From positions 757,835 through 821,834 of the forward strand of contig NZ_GG703819.1 in NCBI RefSeq assembly GCF_000156395.1: a stretch of DNA of 64,000 bases, read 5' to 3'. Origin of the DNA: Providencia rustigianii DSM 4541 (GTDB lineage Bacteria; Pseudomonadota; Gammaproteobacteria; Enterobacterales; Enterobacteriaceae). The position numbers and the translations under genes were made by a program. Position 1 is the stretch's first letter, and every line of letters begins with the position of its first letter. A model generated the notes under the pieces. The model saw only the letters and a program-made list of their open reading frames with translations, did no database searches and was not told the origin of the DNA. Shown piece after piece: positions 28,962-39,828 of the stretch.

Positions 28962-29696
28962 TTAGATCATGTACATGCCGCCATTGACATGTAATGTTTC
29001 ACCTGTGATGTAAGCAGCTTCGTCAGAAGCTAAAAATGCTACAGCACTGGCAATTTCTTGTGCATCACCCAGTCTATCCGCAGGAACCTGAGATAAAATG
29101 CCTGCACGTTGTTCTTCTGTCAATGCTTTGGTCATATCGGTTTCGATAAAACCGGGAGCAACAACGTTGACAGTGATACCACGAGAAGCGACTTCACGAG
29201 CTAATGATTTACTAAAACCAATTAACCCTGCTTTCGCTGCCGCGTAGTTTGTTTGTCCCGCATTTCCCATCACACCCACAACAGATGCAATTGAAATAAT
29301 ACGCCCACAACGTTTTTTCATCATGGCACGCAAAACGGATTTAGACAAACGGTAAACGGATGAAAGATTCGTGTCAATAATATCTTGCCACTCATTATCC
29401 TTCATGCGCATCAATAAGTTATCGCGTGTGATACCTGCATTATTGACTAAAATATCAATTTCGCCAAATTCCGCACGGATCTGGGTCAATGTTTCTTCAA
29501 TTGATGCTGGATCTGTCACATTTAACGCTAAGCCTTTACCTTTGCCATCTAAATAGGCAGTAATCGCTTCAGCGCCTTTTTCGCTTGTTGCAGTACCAAT
29601 AACCGTGGCACCACGCGCAGTCAGAGTTAAAGCGATCGCTTTACCAATACCGCGGCTAGCACCAGTTACTAGTGCAATTTTTCCTTCAAAGCTCAT
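28962..29696 (-). CDS. fabG: 3-oxoacyl-ACP reductase
   Basis: NADPH-dependent reduction of 3-oxoacyl-ACP, the first reductive step of each elongation cycle. The 244-residue SDR protein has the cofactor motif TGASRGIG, NNAG, catalytic Ser in SIASVVG and the intact YxxxK motif (YAAAK), in contrast to the SDR-like protein at the start of the window. It is 8 bp downstream of fabD and probably co-transcribed. Confidence 0.97.
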   Translation of the reverse strand: MSFEGKIALVTGASRGIGKAIALTLTARGATVIGTATSEKGAEAITAYLDGKGKGLALNVTDPASIEETLTQIRAEFGEIDILVNNAGITRDNLLMRMKDNEWQDIIDTNLSSVYRLSKSVLRAMMKKRCGRIISIASVVGVMGNAGQTNYAAAKAGLIGFSKSLAREVASRGITVNVVAPGFIETDMTKALTEEQRAGILSQVPADRLGDAQEIASAVAFLASDEAAYITGETLHVNGGMYMI

Positions 29697-29704
29697 TGTC
29701 GTCC

Positions 29705-30637
29705 TCAGATAGTTTCTAAAGCCGAGTCTAATGATACAGGATCATTGACTGCAACGGCAGTTAAATTAGAGACAATTCGCTTGGTTAGACCAGTCAGGAC
29801 TTTACCTGGACCCATTTCAACCAATTGCTCAATGCCTTGATTTGCCATCAATTCTACTGTTTCTGTCCAGCGTACCGGATTATACAGTTGACGCACTAAA
29901 GCATCACGAATATTTTGCGCCGATTTTTCAATTTTAACATCAACATTGTTAATAACTGGGTATGCTGGCTCACAAAATTCAATTTTTTCTAATGCTTCGG
30001 CTAATTTATCCGCAGCTGGCTTCATTAATGCACAGTGAGAAGGCACGCTAACAGATAAAGGCAAAGCACGTTTTGCACCCGCTTCTTTACAAGCTGCACC
30101 CGCACGTTCAACAGCGGCTTTTTCTCCAGCAATAACCACTTGACCTGGCGAGTTGAAATTCACTGGAGATACCACTTGCCCTTGAGCGGCTTCTTGGCAT
30201 GCTTTTTCGATAGATTCATTATCTAGACCGATAATCGCATACATTGCACCTGTGCCCGCAGGAACGGCTTCTTGCATTAACTTACCACGCAATTCTACCA
30301 ATTTAATGGCTTGCTTGAAATCGATAACACCCGCACAAACTAATGCTGAGTACTCTCCGAGACTATGCCCCGCCATGATAGCCGGCATTTTGCCATTTTT
30401 TTCTTGCCAAACACGGAAGATAGCCACAGACGCTGCGAGTAATGCAGGCTGAGTCTGCCATGTTTTGTTTAGCTCTTCTTCTGGTCCATTTTGTACTAAT
30501 GCCCAAAGATCGTAACCCAATGCATCTGATGCTTCAGCAAATGTTTGCTCAATCAGCTGATTTTGTTCAGCTAAAGCGGCTAACATTCCTAAAGTCTGAG
30601 AACCCTGTCCGGGAAATACCATCGCAAATTGTGTCAT
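29705..30637 (-). CDS. fabD: Malonyl-CoA:ACP transacylase
   Basis: Moves malonyl from CoA to ACP, supplying every elongation step. Its 310 residues show FPGQGSQ at the start, the nucleophile in GHSLGEYSALVCAG, the Arg-containing motif around ELRGKLMQEA, and the His in SVPSHCALM. Lies 18 bp downstream of fabH. Confidence 0.97.
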   Translation of the reverse strand: MTQFAMVFPGQGSQTLGMLAALAEQNQLIEQTFAEASDALGYDLWALVQNGPEEELNKTWQTQPALLAASVAIFRVWQEKNGKMPAIMAGHSLGEYSALVCAGVIDFKQAIKLVELRGKLMQEAVPAGTGAMYAIIGLDNESIEKACQEAAQGQVVSPVNFNSPGQVVIAGEKAAVERAGAACKEAGAKRALPLSVSVPSHCALMKPAADKLAEALEKIEFCEPAYPVINNVDVKIEKSAQNIRDALVRQLYNPVRWTETVELMANQGIEQLVEMGPGKVLTGLTKRIVSNLTAVAVNDPVSLDSALETI

Positions 30638-30655
30638 GTTTGTTTTCTCAGTAAA

Positions 30656-31606
30656 TTAAAAACGAACCAATGCAGAGCCCCAAGTGAATCCGCCACCAAA
30701 TGCTTCTAATAGAACCAATTGACCACGTTGGATACGCCCATCGCGTACCGCTTCATCCAATGCTGTTGGGACTGATGCTGCAGAAGTATTTCCGTGACGA
30801 TCTAAGGTCACAACCACTTTATCCATGGTCATATCCAATTTTTTCGCTGTCGCAGAAATAATTCTTAAATTAGCTTGATGAGGAACTAGCCAATCGAGTT
30901 CCTCTTTGGCAATGCCGCTTTGTGCGAGAGTTTCATCAACAATATGCGCTAATTCACGCACTGCCACTTTAAAGACTTCATTTCCGGTCATTGACAGATA
31001 AGCTTGGTCATCTGAACAACGGCTGCGATTTGGTAATGACAATAATTCGCCATAACGTCCATCCGCATGCAAGTGTGTTGAAATAATACCCGGCTCTTCT
31101 GATACACCAATAACTGCGGCACCCGCAGCATCTCCGAATAAAATAATCGTGCCACGGTCATTCGGATCAATAGTTTTAGATAATGCATCTGCACCAATAA
31201 CCAGAGCTTTTTTTGTCATCCCAGTTTTAACAAACTGATCAGCAATACTAATGGCGTAGGTGAAACCGGCACAAGCTGCAGCAACATCAAATGCAGCGCA
31301 GTCATTTATTCCCAACATTTGTTGGATTTGACATGCAGCACTTGGAAATGCATGGGTTGCAGACGTTGTAGCAACAATAATGAGACCAATTTCACTGCTG
31401 TCGACTTGTGCCATTTCTAGCGCATTTTTTGCTGCTTGAAAGCCCATCGTAGACACGTTTTCATCGTCAGCTGAAATTCGTCTCTCATGAATACCTGTAC
31501 GCGTCACAATCCACTCATCAGAAGTATCAACCATTTTTTCCAGATCAGCATTGGTACGAACTTGCGATGGCAAATAGCTGCCTGTTCCTAATATTTTACT
31601 GTACAT
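30656..31606 (-). CDS. fabH: 3-oxoacyl-ACP synthase III
   Basis: Starts fatty-acid synthesis by condensing acetyl-CoA with malonyl-ACP. The 316-residue protein carries the Cys-His-Asn triad: Cys in [11 protein letters not shown], His in VPHQANLRI and Asn in RHGNTSAAS. It is separated from plsX by 3 bp, so the two are probably translated from one message. Confidence 0.97.
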   Translation of the reverse strand: MYSKILGTGSYLPSQVRTNADLEKMVDTSDEWIVTRTGIHERRISADDENVSTMGFQAAKNALEMAQVDSSEIGLIIVATTSATHAFPSAACQIQQMLGINDCAAFDVAAACAGFTYAISIADQFVKTGMTKKALVIGADALSKTIDPNDRGTIILFGDAAGAAVIGVSEEPGIISTHLHADGRYGELLSLPNRSRCSDDQAYLSMTGNEVFKVAVRELAHIVDETLAQSGIAKEELDWLVPHQANLRIISATAKKLDMTMDKVVVTLDRHGNTSAASVPTALDEAVRDGRIQRGQLVLLEAFGGGFTWGSALVRF

Positions 31607-31609
31607 AGG

Positions 31610-32650
31610 TTATTGATCACTCCTGGGTAAAACAATATTAAGTCGAGCTGTTATTCTTTCAGGTACTTGCCGCTCAACAGCTTGTACAGCACGGTCAATC
31701 GCAGCTTTAAATGCACGTTCATTTGCTGCACCATGACTTTTGATGACAATACCTTTTAATCCTAACAGAGTCGCACCGTTATACTGGTCAGGGTTCATAT
31801 CCCCAAAACGCTTCATTAGACGTTTCTTCAACCATTTTTTCGCAAGCTGCATAAACCAGCTGCTTTTTTTGTTTTCTTCACCGGCAGATTTCAATAATGA
31901 AAGGATGACACGAATAACTCCTTCCATTGTTTTTAGTGAAACATTACCTGCGAAGCCGTCACACACTAATACATCCGTTTTTCCTGTTAGCAATTCATTG
32001 CCTTCAACATAACCGATGTAATTAATGGACGCCGTTTCTTTCAAGATTGCGGCGGCTTCGCGGATATTGTCCAGCCCTTTACTTTCTTCTTCACCAATAT
32101 TAAGTAAAGCAACTTTGGGCTGATTGATATTGGCAACTTCCTCTGCCATCACAGACCCCATCACAGCAAACTGCACAAGCATTTCACTACTGCAATTGAC
32201 GTTAGCACCTAAATCGAGAACGACAGTCTGACCTTTCTTCTGATTTGGAAGAATAGTCATTAACGCAGGACGCTCAATACCTTCAATTGATTTTAGCATC
32301 AACTTTGCCAGACCCATCAATGCGCCTGTATTACCAGCACTCACACAAGCTTGTGCCTGCCCTGTCTTGACTAACTCCAATGCCACCCGCATCGACGTCC
32401 CTTTACTTTGCCTAATCGCATGAGATGGTTTTGCATCATTAGCGATCACGCCTTCGGCAGGTATAATTTCGATACGCGAAAGTTGCTCCGCACTTTGTTG
32501 TGCAAGCAAAGGATGAATGGCTTCGGGTTGACCGACAAGCAGTAAATTTAATGCTGGATTAGATGCCAGTGCCTGCAAAGCAGCAGGCACCGTGACGCGG
32601 GGACCGATATCCCCGCCCATGGCATCTAACGCGATGGTTAGACTAGCCAA
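31610..32650 (-). CDS. plsX: Phosphate acyltransferase PlsX
   Basis: Converts acyl-ACP to acyl-phosphate, the acyl donor for PlsY in phospholipid synthesis. The 346-residue sequence begins [16 protein letters not shown] and contains [14 protein letters not shown] and [17 protein letters not shown], all family marks. The start is a TTG at 32650 with no clear ribosome binding site, 11 bp beyond the rpmF stop; no alternative in-frame start is available. Translation is therefore probably coupled to rpmF. Confidence 0.94.
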   Translation of the reverse strand: MASLTIALDAMGGDIGPRVTVPAALQALASNPALNLLLVGQPEAIHPLLAQQSAEQLSRIEIIPAEGVIANDAKPSHAIRQSKGTSMRVALELVKTGQAQACVSAGNTGALMGLAKLMLKSIEGIERPALMTILPNQKKGQTVVLDLGANVNCSSEMLVQFAVMGSVMAEEVANINQPKVALLNIGEEESKGLDNIREAAAILKETASINYIGYVEGNELLTGKTDVLVCDGFAGNVSLKTMEGVIRVILSLLKSAGEENKKSSWFMQLAKKWLKKRLMKRFGDMNPDQYNGATLLGLKGIVIKSHGAANERAFKAAIDRAVQAVERQVPERITARLNIVLPRSDQ

Positions 32651-32661
32651 AGTATCAACAA

Positions 32662-32832
32662 TTACTTGTTGATAACCTTACGGCCACGGTAGTAACCATC
32701 TGCAGTCACATGGTGACGCAGGTGAGTTTCACCGGAGGTTTTATCTACAGAAACTAGGGTAGCAGTCAGTGCATCATGTGAACGACGCATACCGCGTTTT
32801 GAACGAGTTGGTTTATTCTGTTGTACGGCCAT
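32662..32832 (-). CDS. rpmF: 50S ribosomal protein L32
   Basis: A 56-residue basic protein of the large ribosomal subunit, beginning [20 protein letters not shown] and ending [10 protein letters not shown]. The sequence is colinear with enteric L32 over its full length. It is flanked by yceD (12 bp upstream) and plsX (11 bp downstream), the conserved arrangement that links ribosome and lipid synthesis. A good AAGGAG precedes the ATG. Confidence 0.97.
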   Translation of the reverse strand: MAVQQNKPTRSKRGMRRSHDALTATLVSVDKTSGETHLRHHVTADGYYRGRKVINK

Positions 32833-32844
32833 TGACCTTACTCC

Positions 32845-33369
32845 TTAAGTACTTTTCTTTAAACTGGCTAATGCGGCAAATGGATTTGGCTTTTCTACCT
32901 CAGGAGGTAGTTGGCCATATACCATGTCCGCCTCGGACACTTCACAGTGTTCAGAATCATGAACCGGAACCACTGGTAAGGATAGAATTATTTCATCTTC
33001 TAACATTCCCAGCAAATTTATTTCACCAAATTCATTCACATAAACTGGTTCATATTCTTCCGGTAATGCTTCGGCCTTTTCGTCACTGACGACAGGACTA
33101 AAACAATACGATACGTAGACATGATGTTTAAAATCTTTTCTGCAACGTTGGCATTGTAGAGTGACATCCAATTCAGAATGCCCTTCTATTACCGTCAAAC
33201 GTCGCTTATCAATTTTAAATGATAATTCGGATTCAACATCACTATCTACACTGACTACTGATTCGGCAATTCGTGTTACTTGCTCAGGTGTATAACTCCC
33301 GACATAGTCGAGGTTTTTCTGAGCGGCACGCTGCGCATCGATAGTCAGGGGTAATTTTACCTTTTGCAT
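32845..33369 (-). CDS. yceD: YceD (DUF177), 23S rRNA accumulation protein
   Basis: A 174-residue member of the DUF177 family, needed in E. coli and plants for proper 23S rRNA accumulation. The CxxC in [10 protein letters not shown] and a second Cys region HDSEHCEV are visible, along with the acidic stretch typical of the family. It is the first gene of yceD-rpmF-plsX-fab and divergent from yceF. Confidence 0.94.
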   Translation of the reverse strand: MQKVKLPLTIDAQRAAQKNLDYVGSYTPEQVTRIAESVVSVDSDVESELSFKIDKRRLTVIEGHSELDVTLQCQRCRKDFKHHVYVSYCFSPVVSDEKAEALPEEYEPVYVNEFGEINLLGMLEDEIILSLPVVPVHDSEHCEVSEADMVYGQLPPEVEKPNPFAALASLKKST

Positions 33370-33410
33370 AAGGCGCGCATATTAACTTTGTAATGAACTA
33401 TAGTCAAAGA

Positions 33411-33435
33411 AAAAGGCGGGGTAAACTCGCCTTTT
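33411..33435. other. Hairpin in the yceD-yceF intergenic region
   Basis: AAAAGGCG pairs with CGCCTTTT around a 9-base loop. It lies between two divergent genes, so it is not an obvious terminator for either; it may lie in the leader of yceF or stop antisense transcripts. Confidence 0.4.
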
Positions 33436-33512
33436 CACCAAAAAATCGCCGGTTAAGCGGTATATAGTTTAAAATGAGTTATCCCTTTTGGCTATGAGTT
33501 TCGAGAAAAATC

Positions 33513-34097
33513 ATGAAATCTATTATTTTGGCGTCAACTTCTGAATATCGACAAGCGCTTCTAAAGAAGCTTGGACTTCCTTTTTTAGCCGTAGCACCTA
33601 ATATTGATGAAACCCCTATTTTACAGGAATCAGCTCAAGCTCTCGTGATGCGATTATCCCATGAAAAAGCGAACGCACTCACCAAACAGTACCCTCAACA
33701 TCTGATTATCGGCTCAGATCAAGTCTGTGTTATTGATAATAACATCGTGGGAAAACCACATACTTTTGAAAATGCCTTTAAACAACTCAAGGCCGCATCA
33801 GGTCAAAAGGTGACTTTTTATACTGGGCTTTGCTTAATTGATAGTGCAACAAATCAGTTTAATGTTCAGTGTGAACCTTTTGATGTTTATTTTAGACCAT
33901 TAACAGATGAAGAGATCGCCAATTATCTGAATAAAGATGAACCTTACCAATGTGCAGGTAGTTTTAAATCGGAAGGGCTAGGAGTCAGCCTATTTGATAA
34001 ATTATCAGGGCGTGACCCTAATACGCTCATTGGCTTACCAACGATTTTACTGCTAGAAATGCTCAGCCAACACGGTGTAAACCCATTATTGGATTAG
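33513..34097 (+). CDS. yceF: Maf-family nucleotide pyrophosphatase YceF
   Basis: A cytoplasmic house-cleaning pyrophosphatase, acting on 7-methyl-GTP in E. coli YceF. It has 194 residues with family motifs: ILASTSEYRQALLKKLG, IGSDQVCVIDN and CAGSFKSEGLG. The YceF subgroup is supported by the close match over its whole length to the remembered E. coli protein and by the neighbours rluC, yceD and rpmF. Confidence 0.94.
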   Translation: MKSIILASTSEYRQALLKKLGLPFLAVAPNIDETPILQESAQALVMRLSHEKANALTKQYPQHLIIGSDQVCVIDNNIVGKPHTFENAFKQLKAASGQKVTFYTGLCLIDSATNQFNVQCEPFDVYFRPLTDEEIANYLNKDEPYQCAGSFKSEGLGVSLFDKLSGRDPNTLIGLPTILLLEMLSQHGVNPLLD

Positions 34098-34144
34098 TTT
34101 TTCACGTTAGCTGGTAATCCATACCAGCTAACGACCCAAACCAA

Positions 34145-35101
34145 TTACTGTGATTTTTTAGCCCTAAGAATTTTTAAGCACTTATTTAAATCTTCATGCA
34201 ATGGGGCAACAACTCGCATCTCTTCCCCAGTTTTAGGGTGAGTAAATGTTAATGCGTTGGCGTGAAGGAATAGGCGCTTTAAACCTGTCCCCGTGAGTTG
34301 ACTATCAAATTGCTTATCACCATAGCGGTCATCAAAAGCGATTGGATGACCCGCATGCAATGTATGGACACGAATTTGATGAGTTCTCCCTGTAACTGGG
34401 CTAGCTTTTACCAGCGTTGCGTTATCAAAGCGTTCCTCCACCTTAAACCGCGTCTCTGATGGTTTGCCTTCGCTATTCACTCTGACAATTCGCTCGCCAC
34501 TTTGTAAAATATTTTTCAGCAACGGTGCTTGAACCACTTTCATATGTGATTGCCAATTACCACGCACCAATGCCAAATAATCTTTTTGCATCTGTTTTAA
34601 ACGTAATTGTTCATGCAATGCGCGCAAAGCTGAACGTTTTTTAGCAACGAGTAATATTCCTGACGTATCTCGGTCTAATCGATGTACTAATTCCAAGAAA
34701 CGCGCTTCAGGACGCAAAGCACGTAACCCTTCAATAACACCAAAACTCAAGCCACTCCCCCCGTGTACCGCAGTACCCGATGGTTTATTTATCACTAAAA
34801 TGGATTCATCTTCATATAGAATACAGTCCGCAAGTGCCGCGACTTTATCCAATTTAGCTGAAATAGGGGCATTTTCACGCTCAGCGACACGTACCGGAGG
34901 AACCCTGACTTGGTCATTGGCTTGTAATTTATACTCAGGTTTAATGCGGCCTTTATTAACGCGGACTTCTCCCTTGCGGATGATTCGATAAATCATACTT
35001 TTAGGAACGCCTTTCAGCTTGCCCAATAGGAAGTTGTCAATACGTTGCCCTGCTTCATCATCACTAATATCAATAAATTGAACTTGGTTTTCTGTTTTCA
35101 T
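34145..35101 (-). CDS. rluC: 23S rRNA pseudouridine(955/2504/2580) synthase
   Basis: Makes three pseudouridines in 23S rRNA. The 318-residue protein has an N-terminal S4 RNA-binding domain ([18 protein letters not shown], residues about 12-75) and the RluA-type catalytic domain with Asp in HRLDRDTSG and the motif [12 protein letters not shown]. It is divergent from rne, as in E. coli. Confidence 0.96.
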   Translation of the reverse strand: MKTENQVQFIDISDDEAGQRIDNFLLGKLKGVPKSMIYRIIRKGEVRVNKGRIKPEYKLQANDQVRVPPVRVAERENAPISAKLDKVAALADCILYEDESILVINKPSGTAVHGGSGLSFGVIEGLRALRPEARFLELVHRLDRDTSGILLVAKKRSALRALHEQLRLKQMQKDYLALVRGNWQSHMKVVQAPLLKNILQSGERIVRVNSEGKPSETRFKVEERFDNATLVKASPVTGRTHQIRVHTLHAGHPIAFDDRYGDKQFDSQLTGTGLKRLFLHANALTFTHPKTGEEMRVVAPLHEDLNKCLKILRAKKSQ

Positions 35102-35718
35102 TCGGGAATGCGCTAACTCTGATTGATTAATATACGGTCTCTCTTATGTTATCTATCATACCGATTTCGCGATTTTTTTTATCATTTTTTTTAAATTGGT
35201 CAATTTCTGCATAATCAACCCAATTTCTTGATAAAATTTCCATATAACTTACGTTACACTTGCTATAATGCACTTGGCAATGGAATAATAAGCAACGCCA
35301 AGATGTTTAAAAAACGAAAATTGGCACTGTTATCATAGTCGTAGTGATTTATTCACTTTCAGCTATAGTTATTTCTAGCTAGCAGAATACAAAGTTAGTC
35401 ATAATGCAGTAGAAATTTGTTATTTGATGGCGGACTGATGCAGCAATGGCGTAAGACATCTAACAAAATCAGATAATTTAGCGAGCAACGAATTTTGGCT
35501 TATTGGGTTAGGACCTTCCGTTTTATACGATAATTACGGCATCCTGATTAAGAACGCTGAATTTTTAATCTAAAAATCAGGTTCACCGAATATTGCGCGT
35601 CTCTATACGAACGACTGCCGAGAGGCAGACGGTTTTGTAAAAATCATGAGGCCATCGGTTTACAGTAGCTCTTTCTTTCGCTGCTCTTTATATTTAAAAA
35701 TAATGAGTAAGTAATAAC
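35102..35718 (+). promoter_or_regulatory. rluC-rne intergenic region with the rne leader
   Basis: This 617-bp region between divergent genes has no ORF. The rne messages of enterics have a long, structured 5' leader through which RNase E represses its own synthesis. Here a hairpin CTGCC-GAGA-GGCAG (35615-35628, GNRA loop) and a second stem AGTAGC with GCTGCT (35664-35685), separated by about 35 bases, lie shortly before the ATG and could be the regulatory hairpins. The promoter is not assigned. Confidence 0.6.
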
Positions 35719-38700
35719 ATGAAAAGAATGCTAATAAACGCAACTCAACAGGAAGAGTTGCGTGTTGCCCTAGTCGATGGGCAACGACTCTATGATTTGG
35801 ATATCGAAAGCCCAGGTCATGAGCAAAAAAAGGCGAATATTTATAAAGGTAAAATTACCCGTATTGAGCCAAGTCTAGAAGCTGCATTTGTTGATTATGG
35901 CGCTGAAAGACATGGTTTCCTTCCTATCAAAGAAATCGCTCGCGAATACTTCCCTAGTAACTATCACTCTCAAGGCCGTCCCAACATCAAAGATGTGTTG
36001 AAAGAAGGCCAAGAAGTTATCGTTCAGGTTGATAAAGAAGAACGTGGTAATAAAGGTGCTGCATTAACGACCTTTATTAGTTTGGCTGGTAGCTACTTAG
36101 TATTAATGCCAAACAACCCTCGTGCCGGCGGTATTTCTCGTCGTATTGAAGGTGAAGATCGTACTGAATTAAAAGAAGCTTTATCCTGTTTAGAAATTCC
36201 AGACGGTATGGGCTTAATTGTTCGTACTGCTGGGGTTGGTAAATCGGCTGAATCCCTACAACAAGATTTGCTGTATCGCTTACGCCACTGGGAAGCGATT
36301 CAAAAAGCGGCTGAAAACCGCCCTGCGCCTTTCTTAATCCACCAAGAAAGTAACGTTATCGTTCGTGCATTCCGCGACTATCTGCGTCCAGATATTGGTG
36401 AAATCCTCATCGATAACCCAAAAGTAGTGGAAATGGCTCGTAATCATATTGAATCCATTGGTCGTGGCGATTTTGCTAGCAAAATTAAACACTACAGTGG
36501 TGATGTGCCTTTATTCAGCCATTACCAGATTGAATCTCAAATTGAATCAGCGTTCCAACGTGAAGTCCGTTTACCTTCAGGTGGTGCGTTAGTTATCGAT
36601 ACAACTGAAGCATTAACTGCTATCGATATTAACTCCTCTCGTTCAACACGTGGCGGAGATATCGAAGAAACGGCATTTAATACTAACCTAGAAGCGGCTG
36701 ATGAGATTGCTCGTCAATTACGTCTGCGTGACCTAGGCGGTCTAATTGTTATCGACTTTATCGATATGACCCCTGTTCGTCACCAACGAGAAGTCGAAAA
36801 CCGCTTACGTGAAGCTGTGCGTCAAGACCGTGCGCGTATCCAAATCGCTCGCATCTCACGATTTGGTCTGTTGGAAATGTCCCGTCAGCGTTTGAGCCCT
36901 TCTCTGGGTGAGTCAAGCCATCACGTTTGCCCGCGTTGTACCGGTACTGGAACTATTCGTGATAATGAGTCACTGTCTCTTTCTGTTCTACGTTTAATCG
37001 AAGAAGAAGCACTGAAAGAGAATACCCATGAAGTCCATGCGATTGTACCTGTACAAATTGCGTCATACCTTCTGAACGAAAAGCGTCAAGCAGTGACTGA
37101 TATTGAACAGCGTCAGCGTAATGTCCGCGTCGTTATTGTTCCTAATGATCAGATGCAAACACCGCATTTCCATGTGATCCGTATTCGTAAAGGTGAAGAG
37201 ATCAGTACTCTGAGCTATAACTTAGCCCAGTATCATGAAACTGAAACCTTAGCACATGCCGATGAACCATCATCTTCAGAACGCAAAGCACCTGAGCAAC
37301 CGGCTATTTCTGCATTTGCATTACAAGAACCTGTTGAGATGCCAGCACTGAAACCGAAGGAAGCTCCAGCTAAAGCACCAACGAGTGCTAAAGTTGATGC
37401 CCTGCCAAAAGTCGGGTTATTTAGTAAAATTGCAGCTTTCTTTAAAGGTTTATTTGCTGAAGAAGAAAAAGTTGTTGAGCAACCAGCTCAAAAAAGCCGT
37501 CAAAATAACGACCGTCGCCGCAATAACGATCGTAATGGCAATGATCGCCGTAACAATAATCGTCGCAATAATAACCGCCGTGACCGTGATGATAATTATG
37601 AAAATCGTGATAACCGCGATAATCGTAATAATCGTAATAACCGCAATGCGCAATCCGATGATGCTGCAAACCGCAATAAGGATCGCAATAATAAAAATGC
37701 AAATCCTGTTGAAGAGCAAGCAACTGATAGCTCAACACGTGAAGCTCCACAGCGTCGTGACCAACGCGCAGACCGCCGTCGTCGCCAAGATGAGAAACGT
37801 CAGCAACAAGTAGCGAAGACTCAAGAAGATACTCAGCAAAATAATCTTGATGCAACTGTAGCAAAAGATAAGGATGAAGAAGAGCAACGTCCAGTCGCTC
37901 CTCGTCGCCAACGTCGTCAATTAACACAGAAAATCCGTGTTACTGATAATGATCAACAAGCAAGTACTCCAGTTGTTGAAGATAAATCTGCAGCTCCAGT
38001 CGCCGCATTACCTGTAGCAACAGTTAATGTAGAGAAAAATCAAGATTTCGTTGAGTTGAATGACAATGAAAACCTGACGACTCCTCATGAGCAATTAACT
38101 GATGATGAGAAGCAGGATACGATTATCCCTCGTCGTTCACGTCGTTCGCCGCGCCACTTACGTGTAAGCGGTCAACGCCGTCGTCGCTACCGTGATGAGC
38201 GTCATCTGACCAAGTCACCAATGCCATTATTTGCAGCGGTTGCTTCACCTGAATTAGCATCAGGTAAAGTCTTCATTCGTTATCCTGTGATTCTTCCTCA
38301 GCAAGAAAATATGCAGATCATGACAAATGAAGAAATGCTTGAGCAGCAAAATAATAGCCAAAATCAATTAGCTATTGTTCAGTCAGTTACTGAAGTTGTT
38401 AAACAAGAGCCAATACAAATTATTGAATCTCATGTTGAGCAAGTTCAACAAACTAATGTTGATGCTGTAACAACCGATATTGAAGCACCTCAATCTGTGG
38501 TTGAAACTACCGTTGAAGAAATCAATGTAGCTGTAGAAACTGTGGTTGAAGCGCCTGTTGAGGTTGTAATCGAAGCACCAGCAACAATCGAAAGTATTAG
38601 TACTGATGTTGAGCCTGTCGTCGTAGAAACTACCGTTACAGAAACTGTAGCGGAAGACAATGTTGTAACAGAAACTGTAATTTCTGACACCGTAGTTGAC

Positions 38701-38928
38701 GCTCCAATTATGGCTGCGGAGGAAGAAGCAACAAGTAAAGCCGCAAGCTTACATAAATGTCATGCATACTCACCAATGACTAAAGCACCAGCTCCAGCTG
38801 TAGTTGCTTCAGATTTTGAAATTAAAGAGTATCAACGTGAGCCATCCACTTTTGAATCTAAAGGTGCAGGTGGTCATGTCGCTGCCAATGTTGCAACATC
38901 AGAAATGGCAAAACCAGCCAACGTCTAA
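35719..38928 (+). CDS. rne: Ribonuclease E
   Basis: The essential endonuclease and scaffold of the RNA degradosome, 1069 residues. The N-terminal half holds the S1 domain (about 35-120), a 5'-sensor/RNase H-like region, and the DNase I-like catalytic domain with Asp in [11 protein letters not shown] and in IVIDFIDM; the zinc link is CPRCTGTG. The C-terminal half is disordered: a membrane-binding helix [13 protein letters not shown], a long Asn/Arg/Asp-rich stretch, the Arg-rich site [17 protein letters not shown] with the enolase site SPELASGKV, a Val/Glu/Thr-rich linker, and the C-terminal PNPase-binding segment near [10 protein letters not shown]. The ATG follows GAGTAAG. Confidence 0.97.
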   Translation: MKRMLINATQQEELRVALVDGQRLYDLDIESPGHEQKKANIYKGKITRIEPSLEAAFVDYGAERHGFLPIKEIAREYFPSNYHSQGRPNIKDVLKEGQEVIVQVDKEERGNKGAALTTFISLAGSYLVLMPNNPRAGGISRRIEGEDRTELKEALSCLEIPDGMGLIVRTAGVGKSAESLQQDLLYRLRHWEAIQKAAENRPAPFLIHQESNVIVRAFRDYLRPDIGEILIDNPKVVEMARNHIESIGRGDFASKIKHYSGDVPLFSHYQIESQIESAFQREVRLPSGGALVIDTTEALTAIDINSSRSTRGGDIEETAFNTNLEAADEIARQLRLRDLGGLIVIDFIDMTPVRHQREVENRLREAVRQDRARIQIARISRFGLLEMSRQRLSPSLGESSHHVCPRCTGTGTIRDNESLSLSVLRLIEEEALKENTHEVHAIVPVQIASYLLNEKRQAVTDIEQRQRNVRVVIVPNDQMQTPHFHVIRIRKGEEISTLSYNLAQYHETETLAHADEPSSSERKAPEQPAISAFALQEPVEMPALKPKEAPAKAPTSAKVDALPKVGLFSKIAAFFKGLFAEEEKVVEQPAQKSRQNNDRRRNNDRNGNDRRNNNRRNNNRRDRDDNYENRDNRDNRNNRNNRNAQSDDAANRNKDRNNKNANPVEEQATDSSTREAPQRRDQRADRRRRQDEKRQQQVAKTQEDTQQNNLDATVAKDKDEEEQRPVAPRRQRRQLTQKIRVTDNDQQASTPVVEDKSAAPVAALPVATVNVEKNQDFVELNDNENLTTPHEQLTDDEKQDTIIPRRSRRSPRHLRVSGQRRRRYRDERHLTKSPMPLFAAVASPELASGKVFIRYPVILPQQENMQIMTNEEMLEQQNNSQNQLAIVQSVTEVVKQEPIQIIESHVEQVQQTNVDAVTTDIEAPQSVVETTVEEINVAVETVVEAPVEVVIEAPATIESISTDVEPVVVETTVTETVAEDNVVTETVISDTVVDAPIMAAEEEATSKAASLHKCHAYSPMTKAPAPAVVASDFEIKEYQREPSTFESKGAGGHVAANVATSEMAKPANV
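37500..37700 (+). repeat. Degenerate Asn/Arg/Asp codon repeat inside rne
   Basis: A run of imperfect repeats of AAT/AAC, CGT/CGC and GAT codons encodes RNN, RDN and NRD units in the disordered half of RNase E. Period varies between 6 and 12 bases, so length polymorphism by slippage is plausible. Confidence 0.7.
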
Positions 38929-38949
38929 TGCTTAGATAACTGGTAAATG

Positions 38950-38979
38950 AAAGCCTTGATGGGAAACCATCAAGGCTTT
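38950..38979 (+). terminator. rne terminator
   Basis: A 13-bp perfect stem (AAAGCCTTGATGG with CCATCAAGGCTTT), GAAA loop and a T tail. Confidence 0.9.
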
Positions 38980-39007
38980 TTACGATTAAAGTTAATATTT
39001 GAAAAAT

Positions 39008-39826
39008 TTAAAACCAAGGTGCCTGTATCATAACGCTTCCATAAAATAGAGCCCTTCCCGCTAATTCACCACTAGATATAAGTAGCATCACCAATGCTAT
39101 AACAATCGCTGAGGGCTGTTTCTCCTTATATCCTTTCATAACCACGATACAAGGCAATAACATACTCACCACCACCTGCCACCAAAGCAAATAACTTCCT
39201 CCTTGGCTTGCCGGTAATTGTAAGCGGATGATTTGTGCCCCCAATACCAATGCAACTCCTATCAGTACACCAATTTTGATAACTGATGGAACGGGTTTTC
39301 CTTGTCCAATAATGAATAAAGTAACGAGACTAAAACCCAGTACTATTGCACTACCAATGAACGCGATTTGTGTCGCTGAGGTATGCCATAACGGATGAGC
39401 AATCATTTGATAATAAACTTGTGCTGTCACAAAAATAGCAGCAATACCACCAATAGCACTTAACCAGCCGAGTAACTGATTACGTACAGTGACTTGAGGA
39501 GATAGCCAACATGATAGCGCCCAAAGAGTCACTACGCCGTTTAATAATACAAATGTCACCGCTTCACGGCTCAACCAAGAGTGACCTAATCCAAGAACTG
39601 AGCGATATGCCTCTAACGGAACCCCTAAATGCCCCATTGACATCGATGAGCCAATCACTTCAATCAACCAAATCAATAATACGACACGGCGTAGTACAGA
39701 ACCTGATAATAAGTTCTCTTTACTTGCTTTCATTTGGTAAATAGTTAATGCGAAAACAGCACCGATCCCCCACTGACTCATCACTGTAAAAAACACCAGC
39801 GGGAGTTCCATATGTTTAATATCCAT
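39008..39826 (-). CDS. DmsC-like membrane anchor subunit of a molybdopterin reductase
   Basis: An eight-helix integral membrane protein of 272 residues in the DmsC family. It anchors the catalytic and Fe-S subunits to the periplasmic face of the inner membrane and oxidises menaquinol. Recognisable is the family opening MELPLVFFTVMSQWGIGAVFAL. It is the last gene of a three-gene operon, 2 bp after the Fe-S subunit. The electron acceptor of the complex is not determined, so no dms symbol is given. Confidence 0.88.
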   Translation of the reverse strand: MDIKHMELPLVFFTVMSQWGIGAVFALTIYQMKASKENLLSGSVLRRVVLLIWLIEVIGSSMSMGHLGVPLEAYRSVLGLGHSWLSREAVTFVLLNGVVTLWALSCWLSPQVTVRNQLLGWLSAIGGIAAIFVTAQVYYQMIAHPLWHTSATQIAFIGSAIVLGFSLVTLFIIGQGKPVPSVIKIGVLIGVALVLGAQIIRLQLPASQGGSYLLWWQVVVSMLLPCIVVMKGYKEKQPSAIVIALVMLLISSGELAGRALFYGSVMIQAPWF

Positions 39827-39828
39827 GA

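Noticed and set aside
37500..37700. Possible CRISPR-like array
   Set aside because: The repeats are short, degenerate codon repeats in frame with rne, with no constant repeat and spacer structure.
37442..37927. 161-codon ORF antisense to rne, rich in Tyr, His and Asp
   Set aside because: It is the complement of the Asn/Arg/Asp codon repeat; the rne frame explains the sequence fully.
38490..38690. Ser/Thr/Val-rich ORF antisense to the rne 3' part
   Set aside because: Shadow of the Val/Glu/Thr repeat of RNase E, with no ribosome binding site.
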